A DNA stretch of 61,808 nt from Bacteroidota bacterium (GTDB lineage Bacteria; Bacteroidota; Bacteroidia; Chitinophagales; Saprospiraceae). The stretch is taken from the NCBI GenBank assembly GCA_017858735.1, contig JAFMBH010000012.1:1-61808 (forward strand), given 5' to 3'. Under the pieces are notes generated by a model, which was not told where the DNA came from, did no database searches, and worked only from the letters and a program-made list of their open reading frames with translations. This document shows positions 42,141 through 50,286 of the stretch, in pieces (position 1 is the stretch's first letter; the number at the start of each line of letters is the position of its first letter). The position numbers and the translations under genes were made by a program.

Positions 42141-43115
42141 ATGAGCCGATCATTAGACAGTATTAAAAAGCCTATAAACGAAGCATTGAATGCCTTCGAG
42201 GGTCATTTCCGTAAGGCAATGGAAAGTCAGGTACCATTACTTGACAAAATCACTTTTTATCTGGTTAAAAGAAAAGGTAAACAAGTCAGACCCATGTTTG
42301 TTTTCCTCACCGCTAAAGTTTGTGGAGAAATATCAGAAGCTACCTTTCGCGCTGCTTCCATGATCGAGTTGTTACACACCGCAACGCTGGTCCACGATGA
42401 TGTTGTAGATGATTCCTTTCAAAGAAGGAGTTTTTTTTCTATTAATGCGTTGTGGAAAAATAAAATAGCTGTTCTTGTTGGTGATTATCTCCTTTCGCAA
42501 GGCATGTTGCTGGCAGTGAAAAATAAAGAGTATCTGTTGCTCGAAATTGTTTCTCAGGCAGTAAAATCAATGAGTGAGGGTGAACTGTTACAAATTGAAA
42601 AAGCAAGGAGATTAGATATTGCTGAATCCGTTTATTATGATATTATAAGACAGAAAACCGCTTCTCTCATTGCCTCCGCTTGTAGCGCAGGTGCCGCTTC
42701 TGTTACTCCCGATATAGAAAAGGTAGAGCAAATGAGGCTTTTTGGTGAAAATATCGGCATGGCCTTCCAAATTCGTGACGATTTAATGGATTTTGGCGCC
42801 GATGATATCGGGAAACCCCTGGGTATCGATATTAAAGAAAAAAAAATGACGCTCCCGCTCATTTATGCATTGGCTCATTGTGACAGGTCCACCAAACGTT
42901 CCATTCTTTCCTTAATTCGAAATCATAGTGATAATCCTGAAAAGGTAAATGAAGTCGTCCATTTTGTTCAACAATCAGGTGGTCTGCATTATGCAGAGAT
43001 CCAGATGAAGTCTTTTCAAGAAAAAGCATTTGAAATTTTATATAACTTCCCAGTCTCAGACGCACGAAATTCTTTAGAAGATTTGGTGAATTTCGTCACA
43101 GAAAGAAAAAAATAA
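42141..43115 (+). CDS. Polyprenyl diphosphate synthase
   Basis: A trans-isoprenyl diphosphate synthase of about 324 residues making the long side chain of menaquinone. ATG 42141 (MSRSLDSIKKPINEAL) is preferred over the TTG eight codons upstream. The first aspartate-rich motif is DDVVD (86-90, within LVHDDVVDDSF) and the second DDLMD (213-217, within IRDDLMDF). KGKQVRPM binds the allylic diphosphate. Chain length (hepta- or octaprenyl) cannot be fixed by eye. It is divergent from glyA and 38 bases upstream of prs. Confidence 0.93.
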   Translation: MSRSLDSIKKPINEALNAFEGHFRKAMESQVPLLDKITFYLVKRKGKQVRPMFVFLTAKVCGEISEATFRAASMIELLHTATLVHDDVVDDSFQRRSFFSINALWKNKIAVLVGDYLLSQGMLLAVKNKEYLLLEIVSQAVKSMSEGELLQIEKARRLDIAESVYYDIIRQKTASLIASACSAGAASVTPDIEKVEQMRLFGENIGMAFQIRDDLMDFGADDIGKPLGIDIKEKKMTLPLIYALAHCDRSTKRSILSLIRNHSDNPEKVNEVVHFVQQSGGLHYAEIQMKSFQEKAFEILYNFPVSDARNSLEDLVNFVTERKK

Positions 43116-43120
43116 ACCCT

Positions 43121-43128
43121 TATTTTTG
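43121..43128 (+). promoter_or_regulatory. Putative -7 box for prs
   Basis: TATTTTTG (exact TAnnTTTG) ends 25 bases before the prs ATG. No TTG is found at -33, so support is partial. Confidence 0.4.
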
Positions 43129-43153
43129 ACAATAACCTTATTCAAACTTTCTT

Positions 43154-44104
43154 ATGGTTGAAGTAAAATTATTTTCTGGGACTCAATCGAAATATCTGGC
43201 AGAAAAAATTGCAGATTATTACGGTCAGGGTATCGGAGATTTAAAAGTCAACAGATTCAGTGACGGGGAAATGCAACCCGTTTACAATGAATCTATTAGG
43301 GGTGCTTATGTATTCCTGATCCAATCTACTTTCCAGCCAATGGACAATCTTATGGAACTTCTCCTCATGATTGATGCTGCCAAAAGAGCTTCTGCCGGAT
43401 ATATTTCAGCGGTAATCCCTTATTTTGGCTATGCTCGTCAAGACCGAAAAGATAAACCGAGGGTGCCTATTTCAGCAAAATTGATCGCCAATTTGCTTCA
43501 GGCTGCTGGAGTAGATCGCATTATGACCATGGATTTACACGCAGATCAAATCCAGGGATTCTTTGATATCCCTGTTGATCACCTAAGAAGTGAGGCCATT
43601 TTTTTCTCTTACCTCGAGGAATCAGCTGATTTATCCAATGTAATTTTTGCCAGCCCCGATGTTGGCGGTGTGAAAAGGGCAAGAGCTTACGCCAAGCATT
43701 TTGGAAGAGACCTGGTGATTTGTGACAAATACAGAGAAAAAGCTAATGAAGTTTCAGGCATGACCGTCATTGGAAATGTGGAAGGCAGTGACGTTATTCT
43801 TGTTGATGACCTCGTCGATACTGCTGGAACTTTATGTAAAGCGGCCGATGCATTGATGCAAGGCGGTGCCAAAAGAGTTCGTGCCATTTGCACCCATCCC
43901 GTGCTTTCCGGAAACGCCCTGAAAAATATTGAAAAGTCACAATTGGACGAATTACTGGTGTGTGATACCATTCCCCTCCAATTCACTTCTCCTAAAATTA
44001 AAGTTCTTTCGTCAGCTAAACTATTTTCCAGAGCTATACGAAATACGCACGAACACCGATCTATTTCTGCCCTTTATGTAGATAAAAAGACAGAAAAATA
44101 TTAA
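43154..44104 (+). CDS. prs: Ribose-phosphate pyrophosphokinase
   Basis: Makes PRPP from ribose 5-phosphate and ATP for nucleotide, histidine and tryptophan synthesis. Its 316 residues match class I enzymes. Visible are FSDGEMQPVYNESIRG, the flexible-loop ARQDRKDKPRVPISAK, MTMDLHADQIQGFFDIPVDHL and the PRPP-binding VILVDDLVDTAGTL. It is followed after 60 bases by the L25 gene, a pairing seen in many bacteria, though L25 has its own promoter box here. Confidence 0.97.
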   Translation: MVEVKLFSGTQSKYLAEKIADYYGQGIGDLKVNRFSDGEMQPVYNESIRGAYVFLIQSTFQPMDNLMELLLMIDAAKRASAGYISAVIPYFGYARQDRKDKPRVPISAKLIANLLQAAGVDRIMTMDLHADQIQGFFDIPVDHLRSEAIFFSYLEESADLSNVIFASPDVGGVKRARAYAKHFGRDLVICDKYREKANEVSGMTVIGNVEGSDVILVDDLVDTAGTLCKAADALMQGGAKRVRAICTHPVLSGNALKNIEKSQLDELLVCDTIPLQFTSPKIKVLSSAKLFSRAIRNTHEHRSISALYVDKKTEKY

Positions 44105-44130
44105 AAGTTCCTCGTTTTTAATTTTTTAGG

Positions 44131-44138
44131 TATATTTG
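44131..44138 (+). promoter_or_regulatory. Putative -7 box for the L25 gene
   Basis: TATATTTG (exact TAnnTTTG) lies 26 bases before the ATG at 44165; no TTG is seen at -33. Confidence 0.5.
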
Positions 44139-44164
44139 CCGTTCATTTTTTAAAAAATATTATA

Positions 44165-44761
44165 ATGGAAGTAATTGCAGTAAAAGGCGAAAAAAGAGCA
44201 GCCTTAGGAAAGAAAGCTACAAAAGCACTTCGCAATGATGGCCGTATTCCTTGTGTTATCTATGGCACAGGTAATTTAGTTCATTTTTCTGTGAAGCCAC
44301 TTGATGTAAGATCTGTTATCTATACCCCTGATTTTCATATTTTGAAAATTGATGTGGACGGTACGAGCTATAGCGCTATCTTAAAGGATTTTCAACAAAG
44401 TCCCCTAAAAGATAATGTAACGCATATCGATTTTCTTCAGATTGCCGACGGTCATCCCGTTAAATTAGAAATTCCTTTGCGTTGTAAGGGTGCTTCTGTA
44501 GGAGTAAAATCAGGTGGAAAATTAATTCAGAAGTTACGTCGTATTAAGATCAAAGCTATGGCGGAAAATATCGTAAATGAACTGTTTATCGATATCACAA
44601 CTATGGATTTAGGTCAATCTCTCAGGGTTCGCGATATTCCAGTTCCTAACGGCATAGAAATTTTAAATAATGGCAGTATTCCAGCCGTTACCATTGAAAT
44701 TCCAAGAGCCCTTCGTTCTGCTGCCGCTGCTGCAGATAAGGATACTAAGAAGAAAAAATAA
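44165..44761 (+). CDS. rplY: Ribosomal protein bL25 (CTC form)
   Basis: A 5S-rRNA-binding protein of the large subunit. Its 198 residues are the long CTC/TL5 form: an N-terminal L25 domain (about 1-92, starting MEVIAVKGEKRAALGKKATKALRNDGRIPCVIYG-like) and a C-terminal beta domain (about 95-180, with HPVKLEIPLRCKGASVG and RALRSAAAAADKDTKKKK tail). It lies downstream of prs and 26 bases upstream of the amidase gene. Confidence 0.95.
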   Translation: MEVIAVKGEKRAALGKKATKALRNDGRIPCVIYGTGNLVHFSVKPLDVRSVIYTPDFHILKIDVDGTSYSAILKDFQQSPLKDNVTHIDFLQIADGHPVKLEIPLRCKGASVGVKSGGKLIQKLRRIKIKAMAENIVNELFIDITTMDLGQSLRVRDIPVPNGIEILNNGSIPAVTIEIPRALRSAAAAADKDTKKKK

Positions 44762-44787
44762 TTTGTTACCAATCTCAATTAGGTAAC

Positions 44788-45567
44788 ATGACTAAAGTAG
44801 CTGATTTACGCGTTGCTGCCGTTCAATCCAATATAATTTGGCAAAATGTCGATGGTAATTTAGCTTATCTCAGTAACCTTCTATCACCTCTTTCCGGAAG
44901 TACAGATATTATTGTACTTCCGGAAATGTTTTCTACTGGGTTCACTATGAATCCTTCTGTCGTCACGCCCAACGAACAAGAAATTACTTTACTTTGGATG
45001 AAAAATATGGCGGCTGATTTCTCTTCAGCTGTTTGTGGTAGTATCGTTTTTTGTGAAAAAGAAAAGTATTATAACCGGTTTATCTGGGTAGATGAAAATG
45101 GTAATTACTCTTTTTACGATAAACAACATCTTTTTTCTTTTGCCGGCGAACATCTTCATTACACATCTGGTAATGAGAAAACAGTCATTAAATACAAAGG
45201 ATGGCGTATTCTCCCACAGATTTGTTACGATTTGCGGTTCTCAGAATCATCTATGAATGTACTCGGGCATTACGATATTTTATTATATGTTGCCAATTTC
45301 CCATCGGCGAGACAATATGCGTGGGATCACCTGTTAATTGCCCGTGCCATTGAAAACCAATCTTATACCATTGGAGTAAATCGGGTGGGTAAAGACGGGA
45401 ATAACCATGATTACGGCGGAGGTTCAGTTATTTTATCTTACGATGGAATACCTCTTTCAACAGCGGGTAAAGAAGAGCAAATCATAACGTATTCCTTATG
45501 TTTTGATGATCAAATGGCCTTCCGCGAACAATTTCCTTTCCTTCGCGACATAAAGGTTTTTGGATAG
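44788..45567 (+). CDS. Nitrilase-superfamily amidase (omega-amidase/YafV-like)
   Basis: A cytosolic carbon-nitrogen hydrolase of 259 residues. The catalytic triad is visible: E46 (IVLPEMFSTGF), K112 (YDKQHLFSFAGEH) and C146 (PQICYDLRF). The FSFAGEHLHY segment and length match omega-amidases (YafV), which repair the alpha-keto acid amides produced by glutamine transaminases (for example in methionine salvage). The last bases hold the -33 part of the promoter of the next gene. Confidence 0.9.
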   Translation: MTKVADLRVAAVQSNIIWQNVDGNLAYLSNLLSPLSGSTDIIVLPEMFSTGFTMNPSVVTPNEQEITLLWMKNMAADFSSAVCGSIVFCEKEKYYNRFIWVDENGNYSFYDKQHLFSFAGEHLHYTSGNEKTVIKYKGWRILPQICYDLRFSESSMNVLGHYDILLYVANFPSARQYAWDHLLIARAIENQSYTIGVNRVGKDGNNHDYGGGSVILSYDGIPLSTAGKEEQIITYSLCFDDQMAFREQFPFLRDIKVFG

Positions 45568-45589
45568 ACGAAGGATTTTGTTATCTTTG
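45560..45589 (+). promoter_or_regulatory. Bacteroidota-type promoter for the NlpC/P60 gene
   Basis: TTG (45560-45562), 19 bases, then TATCTTTG (45582-45589): an exact match to the TTG-N19-TAnnTTTG consensus. The likely start of transcription is a few bases on, about 12 bases before ATG 45608. It supports the downstream ATG over the frame's upstream start. Confidence 0.75.
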
Positions 45590-45607
45590 CCTTTTCTGAA
45601 CTTTTAT

Positions 45608-46261
45608 ATGAGAAATCTTTTTCTTTTTATGCTTTTTTTATCGTCACTGACCAGGCTAAATGCTGCCTTGCCAACCGACTCAGTATTGATTTCCAGAGAT
45701 AGTATCGTTTTATATGCAAAAAACTACTTGGGATTACCCTATCGTTATGCCAGCAGAAGCCCTGCAAGAGGAGGGTTCGACTGCTCTGGCTTTACGATGT
45801 TTGTTTTAAAAAAATTCGGCATACATCTCTCCCCTTCTTCTTCCGCCCAATCTTTACAAGGTGACAAAATACTTTTGAAAGATGCTATCCCCGGCGATTT
45901 AGTATTTTTTCACCGTACAAAACGGGGAAGAGTTTTTCACGTAGCTTTAGTTAGTAAAGTAGTGAAAGATTCCATTTTTATCATTCATAGCACCACACAT
46001 GGCGGGTTAAGAATAGATAATCTGGCGACCTCATATTATTGGAAATCGAAATATAAATCGGTTCGAAATGTTCTGCCAGGTGCCAGAAATTATACCGTTC
46101 CCACGGATAATAGTTTACAGGAACCCATATTGACGGCCGATATCATTGCTGGAACAGAAGATCCACCAATACAGGATCGTCAGCCCTTTGAAAAAATAAA
46201 TTTACTACCCACTTTAGCTATAATGCCTAAGTGGAAGCCCACTGTACTAACCAACCAATGA
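45608..46261 (+). CDS. NlpC/P60 (C40) cell-wall peptidase
   Basis: A secreted cysteine peptidase cleaving peptidoglycan stems. ATG 45608 gives a signal peptide (MRNLFLFMLFLSSLTRLNAA) and 217 residues; the frame to 45560 would overlap the amidase gene and lacks a leader. The catalytic Cys is C59 in GGFDCSGF, with H111 in RVFHVALV, and GIHLSPSSSAQS lies between them. A distinctive Pro-rich C-terminus follows. It has its own strong promoter and lies before adk. Confidence 0.93.
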   Translation: MRNLFLFMLFLSSLTRLNAALPTDSVLISRDSIVLYAKNYLGLPYRYASRSPARGGFDCSGFTMFVLKKFGIHLSPSSSAQSLQGDKILLKDAIPGDLVFFHRTKRGRVFHVALVSKVVKDSIFIIHSTTHGGLRIDNLATSYYWKSKYKSVRNVLPGARNYTVPTDNSLQEPILTADIIAGTEDPPIQDRQPFEKINLLPTLAIMPKWKPTVLTNQ

Positions 46262-46320
46262 AACCAACGAGTTATTGAAAGCGCCTGATAAAGGTAATTT
46301 GAGTATTTTAAATTTTACGC

Positions 46321-46896
46321 ATGAAAAATCTAATCTTGTTTGGTCCTCCAGGCTCAGGAAAAGGGACCCAGGCGGCTAAGTTGGTCGAAAAATATGGCTT
46401 ATTACACATTTCTACGGGAGATTTGTTTAGAAGTGAAATGAGTCAGGATACCCCTTTAGGTATTGAAGCAAAGAATTATATCGCTAAGGGTCAGTTGGTT
46501 CCCGATGAGGTAACCATTGGTATGCTGCGAAATCGCGTTATTTCAAATCCAGATGTTCCTGGATATATTTTCGACGGTTTTCCAAGAAATATAGCTCAAT
46601 GTGAGGCTTTGGACGAACTGCTATCAACGTTAAATCAAGATATTCACCGCTTGCTAATGCTTGAAGTGGCCGACCAGGAAATCATAACGCGTATTTTATC
46701 ACGCGGGCAGTCTTCAGGTAGATCAGACGACAATGATCCAGCCATAATTCAGCACAGAATAGACGTTTATAAGTCGGAAACTATGCCTGTATTTGGGTAT
46801 TACGCCGAAAAAGGAAAAGCTTTTAAAATGGACGGAATTGGTACCATTCAACATATATTCGAAGCGTTGTGTCGTTCTTTTGACGAAACAACTTAA
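46321..46896 (+). CDS. adk: Adenylate kinase
   Basis: Interconverts AMP + ATP with 2 ADP. Its 191 residues are the short form without the zinc-type LID insertion. The P-loop is GPPGSGKGTQ (7-16). AMP-binding STGDLFRSEM, DGFPRN and the arginines in RILSRGQSSGRSDDN are visible. It is followed after 20 bases by obg. In most Bacteroidota adk and obg are neighbours, as here. Confidence 0.97.
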   Translation: MKNLILFGPPGSGKGTQAAKLVEKYGLLHISTGDLFRSEMSQDTPLGIEAKNYIAKGQLVPDEVTIGMLRNRVISNPDVPGYIFDGFPRNIAQCEALDELLSTLNQDIHRLLMLEVADQEIITRILSRGQSSGRSDDNDPAIIQHRIDVYKSETMPVFGYYAEKGKAFKMDGIGTIQHIFEALCRSFDETT

Positions 46897-46916
46897 ATAT
46901 TTTTACCTAAACCTCT

Positions 46917-48134
46917 ATGGCTGAGCAAAATTTTGTTGATTTCGTGCGTGTTTGTTGTCGCTCCGGTTCTGGTGGTGGTGGTGCTGTGCATTTTTATAGA
47001 GATAAATTGAATGCAAAAGGTGGTCCCGATGGTGGTGACGGCGGAAGAGGAGGGCATATCATTCTGGAAGGAAATAGAAATGTCTGGACGCTACTTTCTT
47101 TGAAATACCGAAAACATGTTATCGGCGATAATGGTGGAAATGGTGGGGATAAAAATGCACATGGCGCCAACGGAAAGGATATAATATTACAAGTTCCCCT
47201 GGGTACCGTAGTGAAAAATGCGGAAACCAATGAGATCGAAGCGGAAATTACCCGGCATGGCGAAAAGAAAATCGTGACCCCTGGAGGTAGAGGCGGTTTG
47301 GGAAATTACCATTTTCGCAATCCCGTAAATCAATCGCCTCGTTATGCTCAACCTGGTGAAGCTGGCCTGGAGGAATGGAAAATACTTGAACTGAAAGTTT
47401 TGGCCGATGTCGGTCTGGTTGGATTCCCGAATGCCGGTAAATCTACTCTGCTCGCAGCTATATCTGCTGCAAAACCAAAAATAGCTGATTATCCCTTCAC
47501 TACCCTCGTACCAAATCTTGGTATCGTTTCCTATCGAGATAATCATTCCTTTGTAATGGCCGATATTCCTGGAATTATCGAAGATGCCCACTTAGGTAAA
47601 GGATTGGGCGTAAGGTTCTTACGCCATATCGAAAGAAATGCCTCGTTACTTTTTATGGTTCCTGCCGATGCAGAAAATATTGCAACTCAGTACCATATTT
47701 TACTAAATGAACTGGCCAAATACAATATAGAATTATTGGATAAACCCCGATTATTAGCCATAACTAAATCGGACCTTTTAGACGAGGAGTTGATCTCGCT
47801 CATTGAAGCGGAATTACCTGAAAATGTTACCGTTGTTTTTATCTCAGCAGTCTCAGGTTATGGTATCGATAAACTCAAAGACCTTATCTGGAGTCAAATC
47901 AGTTCTTCCATCAGAGACCAGAAAGCTCAGCCTATGGAACTCGAAAAACAAGTGCTGGTCGTTCCTCATAGAGAATTCAAACCCAATAAAAATAATAGAC
48001 AGGCTTCCGGTCATAACGAAGATGTCTTCACTGTATTGAATGAATTTGACGATTCAGGTTTCCCAGATCCAAAGAATTTTGAGCATTGGGAAGAGGAAGA
48101 ATCTGAAATTATAGAAGAAAAACCTATCGATTAA
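46917..48134 (+). CDS. obg: GTPase Obg (CgtA)
   Basis: An essential GTPase that binds the 50S subunit during assembly and links to ppGpp signalling. It has 405 residues. The glycine-rich Obg fold (1-158, many GG repeats such as GGPDGGDGGRGGH) precedes the G domain with G1 GFPNAGKST (169-177), G3 DIPGIIEDAH and a KSD G4 in AITKSDLLD. The C-terminal region is acidic. It lies between adk and the kinase-RapZ fusion, with gaps of 20 and 24 bases. Confidence 0.97.
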   Translation: MAEQNFVDFVRVCCRSGSGGGGAVHFYRDKLNAKGGPDGGDGGRGGHIILEGNRNVWTLLSLKYRKHVIGDNGGNGGDKNAHGANGKDIILQVPLGTVVKNAETNEIEAEITRHGEKKIVTPGGRGGLGNYHFRNPVNQSPRYAQPGEAGLEEWKILELKVLADVGLVGFPNAGKSTLLAAISAAKPKIADYPFTTLVPNLGIVSYRDNHSFVMADIPGIIEDAHLGKGLGVRFLRHIERNASLLFMVPADAENIATQYHILLNELAKYNIELLDKPRLLAITKSDLLDEELISLIEAELPENVTVVFISAVSGYGIDKLKDLIWSQISSSIRDQKAQPMELEKQVLVVPHREFKPNKNNRQASGHNEDVFTVLNEFDDSGFPDPKNFEHWEEEESEIIEEKPID

Positions 48135-48158
48135 CTCCCTTATCCCCCTATTTTAACC

Positions 48159-49610
48159 ATGGCATCACCTAAAACTGAATGGGCTCTCGCAGAATTGTTC
48201 GAATCCTGGGCCGGTGTGCCTCCTGATCTTATTTTACCCCTGGCCCCTTCCGGTTCAGATAGAATTTATTACAGGTTACAAAAAAATGATAAGGTCGCTA
48301 TTGGCACTTATAGCCCTCATGCCAGGGAAAGTTTAGCTTTCTTAAATTTTAGCAAGCATTTTCACGAAAGAAAATTACCGGTTCCAGCCATATATGCAGA
48401 AAATTTAGACGCTAAAGTTTATCTGCAGGAGGATTTAGGTTCTACAACCCTGTACAGTTTTCTCCTTCAAAATCAACATCAGTTTCCTGATTCTTTAGTT
48501 CAATTGTACAAAAAGGTCGTCGAAAAATTAGCGCATTTACAAATTAATGGAAGTAAAGAGCTTCAATATACCTATTGTTTTCCAAAGGAATCCTTTGACA
48601 GAGAATCAATGTTCTGGGATTTTAACTATTTCAAATACCATTTCCTTTTACCAAGCCAGGTTGGCTTCGATGAAGTTGCCCTGGAGAAAGATTTTCACCA
48701 GTTAGCCAATTTTCTTCTTCAAGCCGATAATGAATATTTTATGTTCCGTGATTTTCAGTCAAGGAATATTTTAATCCGAAATGGAAATCCTTATTTCATT
48801 GATTATCAAGGAGGAAGAAAAGGTGCTTTGCAGTATGACCTGGCCTCCCTTTTGTACCAGGCTAAGGCAAATATACCAAACGATATCAGAGAATCTCTTA
48901 TTCAACATTACTTAGATACTGCCTCTCAGTTAACCAATATAGACCGCGATTCTTTCTTGTCTTATTTCTATGGTTATGTTTTAATGCGAAACATTCAGGT
49001 GCTTGGTGCTTACGGTTTCAGAGGTATCTATGAACGGAAAGCACATTTTTTGCTGAGTATTCCCTACGGACTGAAAAACATACAATGGTTGCTAGAAGAA
49101 GGTAAAATACCCCTAGCCCTCCCTGAAATCACCCGCTGTTTACAAGCCATAATAAAGAGTCAAAAATATGATCCTTATGACAAATCAAAAGGGGAGAATT
49201 CTTTATTGAAAGTTGTTGTAAACAGTTTTAGCTACCATAAAAGGCAAATTCCTGTGGAAAGCTCAGGAAATGGAGGTGGCTTTGTTTTTGATTGCCGCTT
49301 TTTACATAATCCAGGTCGATATGAACCTTACAAGAAATTATCCGGAAAGGACGAATCCGTTATTAATTTTTTGAAACATTTTAGTGATATGGAACCTTTC
49401 CTCAATAATGTTTACAGAATGGTTGACGCTGCTGTGGAAAATTATCTCGAAAGAAGTTTCACCCATTTAGAGATAAATTTTGGCTGCACCGGCGGGCAAC
49501 ATCGCTCCGTCTATGCCGCCGATCAATTAACCACCCACCTGAAAGATAAATATGGTATTGATGTAACGCTCAGTCATTTAGAACAGGCTAACTGGTCAAA
49601 GGAGAATTAA
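48159..49610 (+). CDS. AmgK-like sugar kinase fused to a RapZ C-terminal domain
   Basis: A two-domain protein of 483 residues. The N-terminal part (about 1-330) is an aminoglycoside-phosphotransferase-type kinase with catalytic D198 and N203 in FRDFQSRNI and metal-binding D215 in FIDYQ, closest to AmgK-like kinases acting on N-acetylmuramate/GlcNAc anomeric carbons. The C-terminal part (about 350-483) is a RapZ-C domain (VNSFSYHKR, FDCRFLHNP 377-385, GCTGGQHRS 442-450), the part of RapZ that binds GlcN6P in E. coli. The ATP-binding N-domain of RapZ is missing. The fusion suggests a link between wall-sugar salvage and amino-sugar sensing. It is co-oriented with obg (24-base gap). Confidence 0.85.
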   Translation: MASPKTEWALAELFESWAGVPPDLILPLAPSGSDRIYYRLQKNDKVAIGTYSPHARESLAFLNFSKHFHERKLPVPAIYAENLDAKVYLQEDLGSTTLYSFLLQNQHQFPDSLVQLYKKVVEKLAHLQINGSKELQYTYCFPKESFDRESMFWDFNYFKYHFLLPSQVGFDEVALEKDFHQLANFLLQADNEYFMFRDFQSRNILIRNGNPYFIDYQGGRKGALQYDLASLLYQAKANIPNDIRESLIQHYLDTASQLTNIDRDSFLSYFYGYVLMRNIQVLGAYGFRGIYERKAHFLLSIPYGLKNIQWLLEEGKIPLALPEITRCLQAIIKSQKYDPYDKSKGENSLLKVVVNSFSYHKRQIPVESSGNGGGFVFDCRFLHNPGRYEPYKKLSGKDESVINFLKHFSDMEPFLNNVYRMVDAAVENYLERSFTHLEINFGCTGGQHRSVYAADQLTTHLKDKYGIDVTLSHLEQANWSKEN

Positions 49611-49627
49611 CGACCTATTTTAAAAGC

Positions 49628-50158
49628 CTACCCATTTTCCAAAATAATTTCAAATAAATATTGAATTGGCTCAACTTCAGTGTATTGCCTGTCCACAAAA
49701 AAGTGGCAAAGGCACTGAAAATCGACATATTTTTCGTTTACCAGCGTACTACTAAGTAAAATATTTCCAAATTGTTGTTGCTTCTTTTCCGCTTCATCCA
49801 ACTTGAAGGGAGGTTTCAAATAATATCTCTCAATAGTTTCTAACCCATTGGATGTTTCGAAAGTCCGTTTGTCGGCCAACTGCTTTTGATATCCTATAGA
49901 CTGGATTTGATCCCTAAAAAACTCCATGAAAAACTGGGCCTCCAAAAGCGTGTCCGCATCGGTAAACTTCCAATGAATACCCACGCTGCTTTGATTTACT
50001 AAAAATCGGAGAGATTTATCAACTTCTTTGGGTAAAGATTTATAAAGTTCAAATTGATTCATTAGCCAGAAACATTTATCCTTGCAAGCCGAGCTGTCAA
50101 ACCACTTTCTGTAGGCCATTAAAAAGGAGTCATCTCTTTCAATGACGGTATGAATCAT
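49628..50158 (-). CDS. Hypothetical protein, about 176 residues
   Basis: ATG 50158 (MIHTVIERDDSFLMAYRKWF) is preferred over a TTG four codons earlier. No signal peptide, membrane segment or known motif is recognised. It has mixed alpha/beta character, several Cys (ACKDKCFW, FQCLCHFF) and many aromatic residues. It is convergent with the kinase-RapZ gene (17-base gap) and divergent from the topoisomerase gene. Its function is unknown. Confidence 0.6.
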   Translation of the reverse strand: MIHTVIERDDSFLMAYRKWFDSSACKDKCFWLMNQFELYKSLPKEVDKSLRFLVNQSSVGIHWKFTDADTLLEAQFFMEFFRDQIQSIGYQKQLADKRTFETSNGLETIERYYLKPPFKLDEAEKKQQQFGNILLSSTLVNEKYVDFQCLCHFFVDRQYTEVEPIQYLFEIILENG

Positions 50159-50257
50159 TAATTTTTTCAATCCTTCGGGTTATGATATGAAACATGATGG
50201 CGTAACAATCCTTTCCACCTCAATGTTGCCTCCATTCTTAAAATAGCTTATAAATTG

Positions 50258-50265
50258 TATATTTG
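50258..50265 (+). promoter_or_regulatory. Putative -7 box for topoisomerase IV A
   Basis: TATATTTG (exact TAnnTTTG) ends 21 bases before ATG 50287; no TTG is seen at the expected -33 spacing. Confidence 0.5.
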
Positions 50266-50286
50266 CCTTTTCAAAAGAAATAAAAT

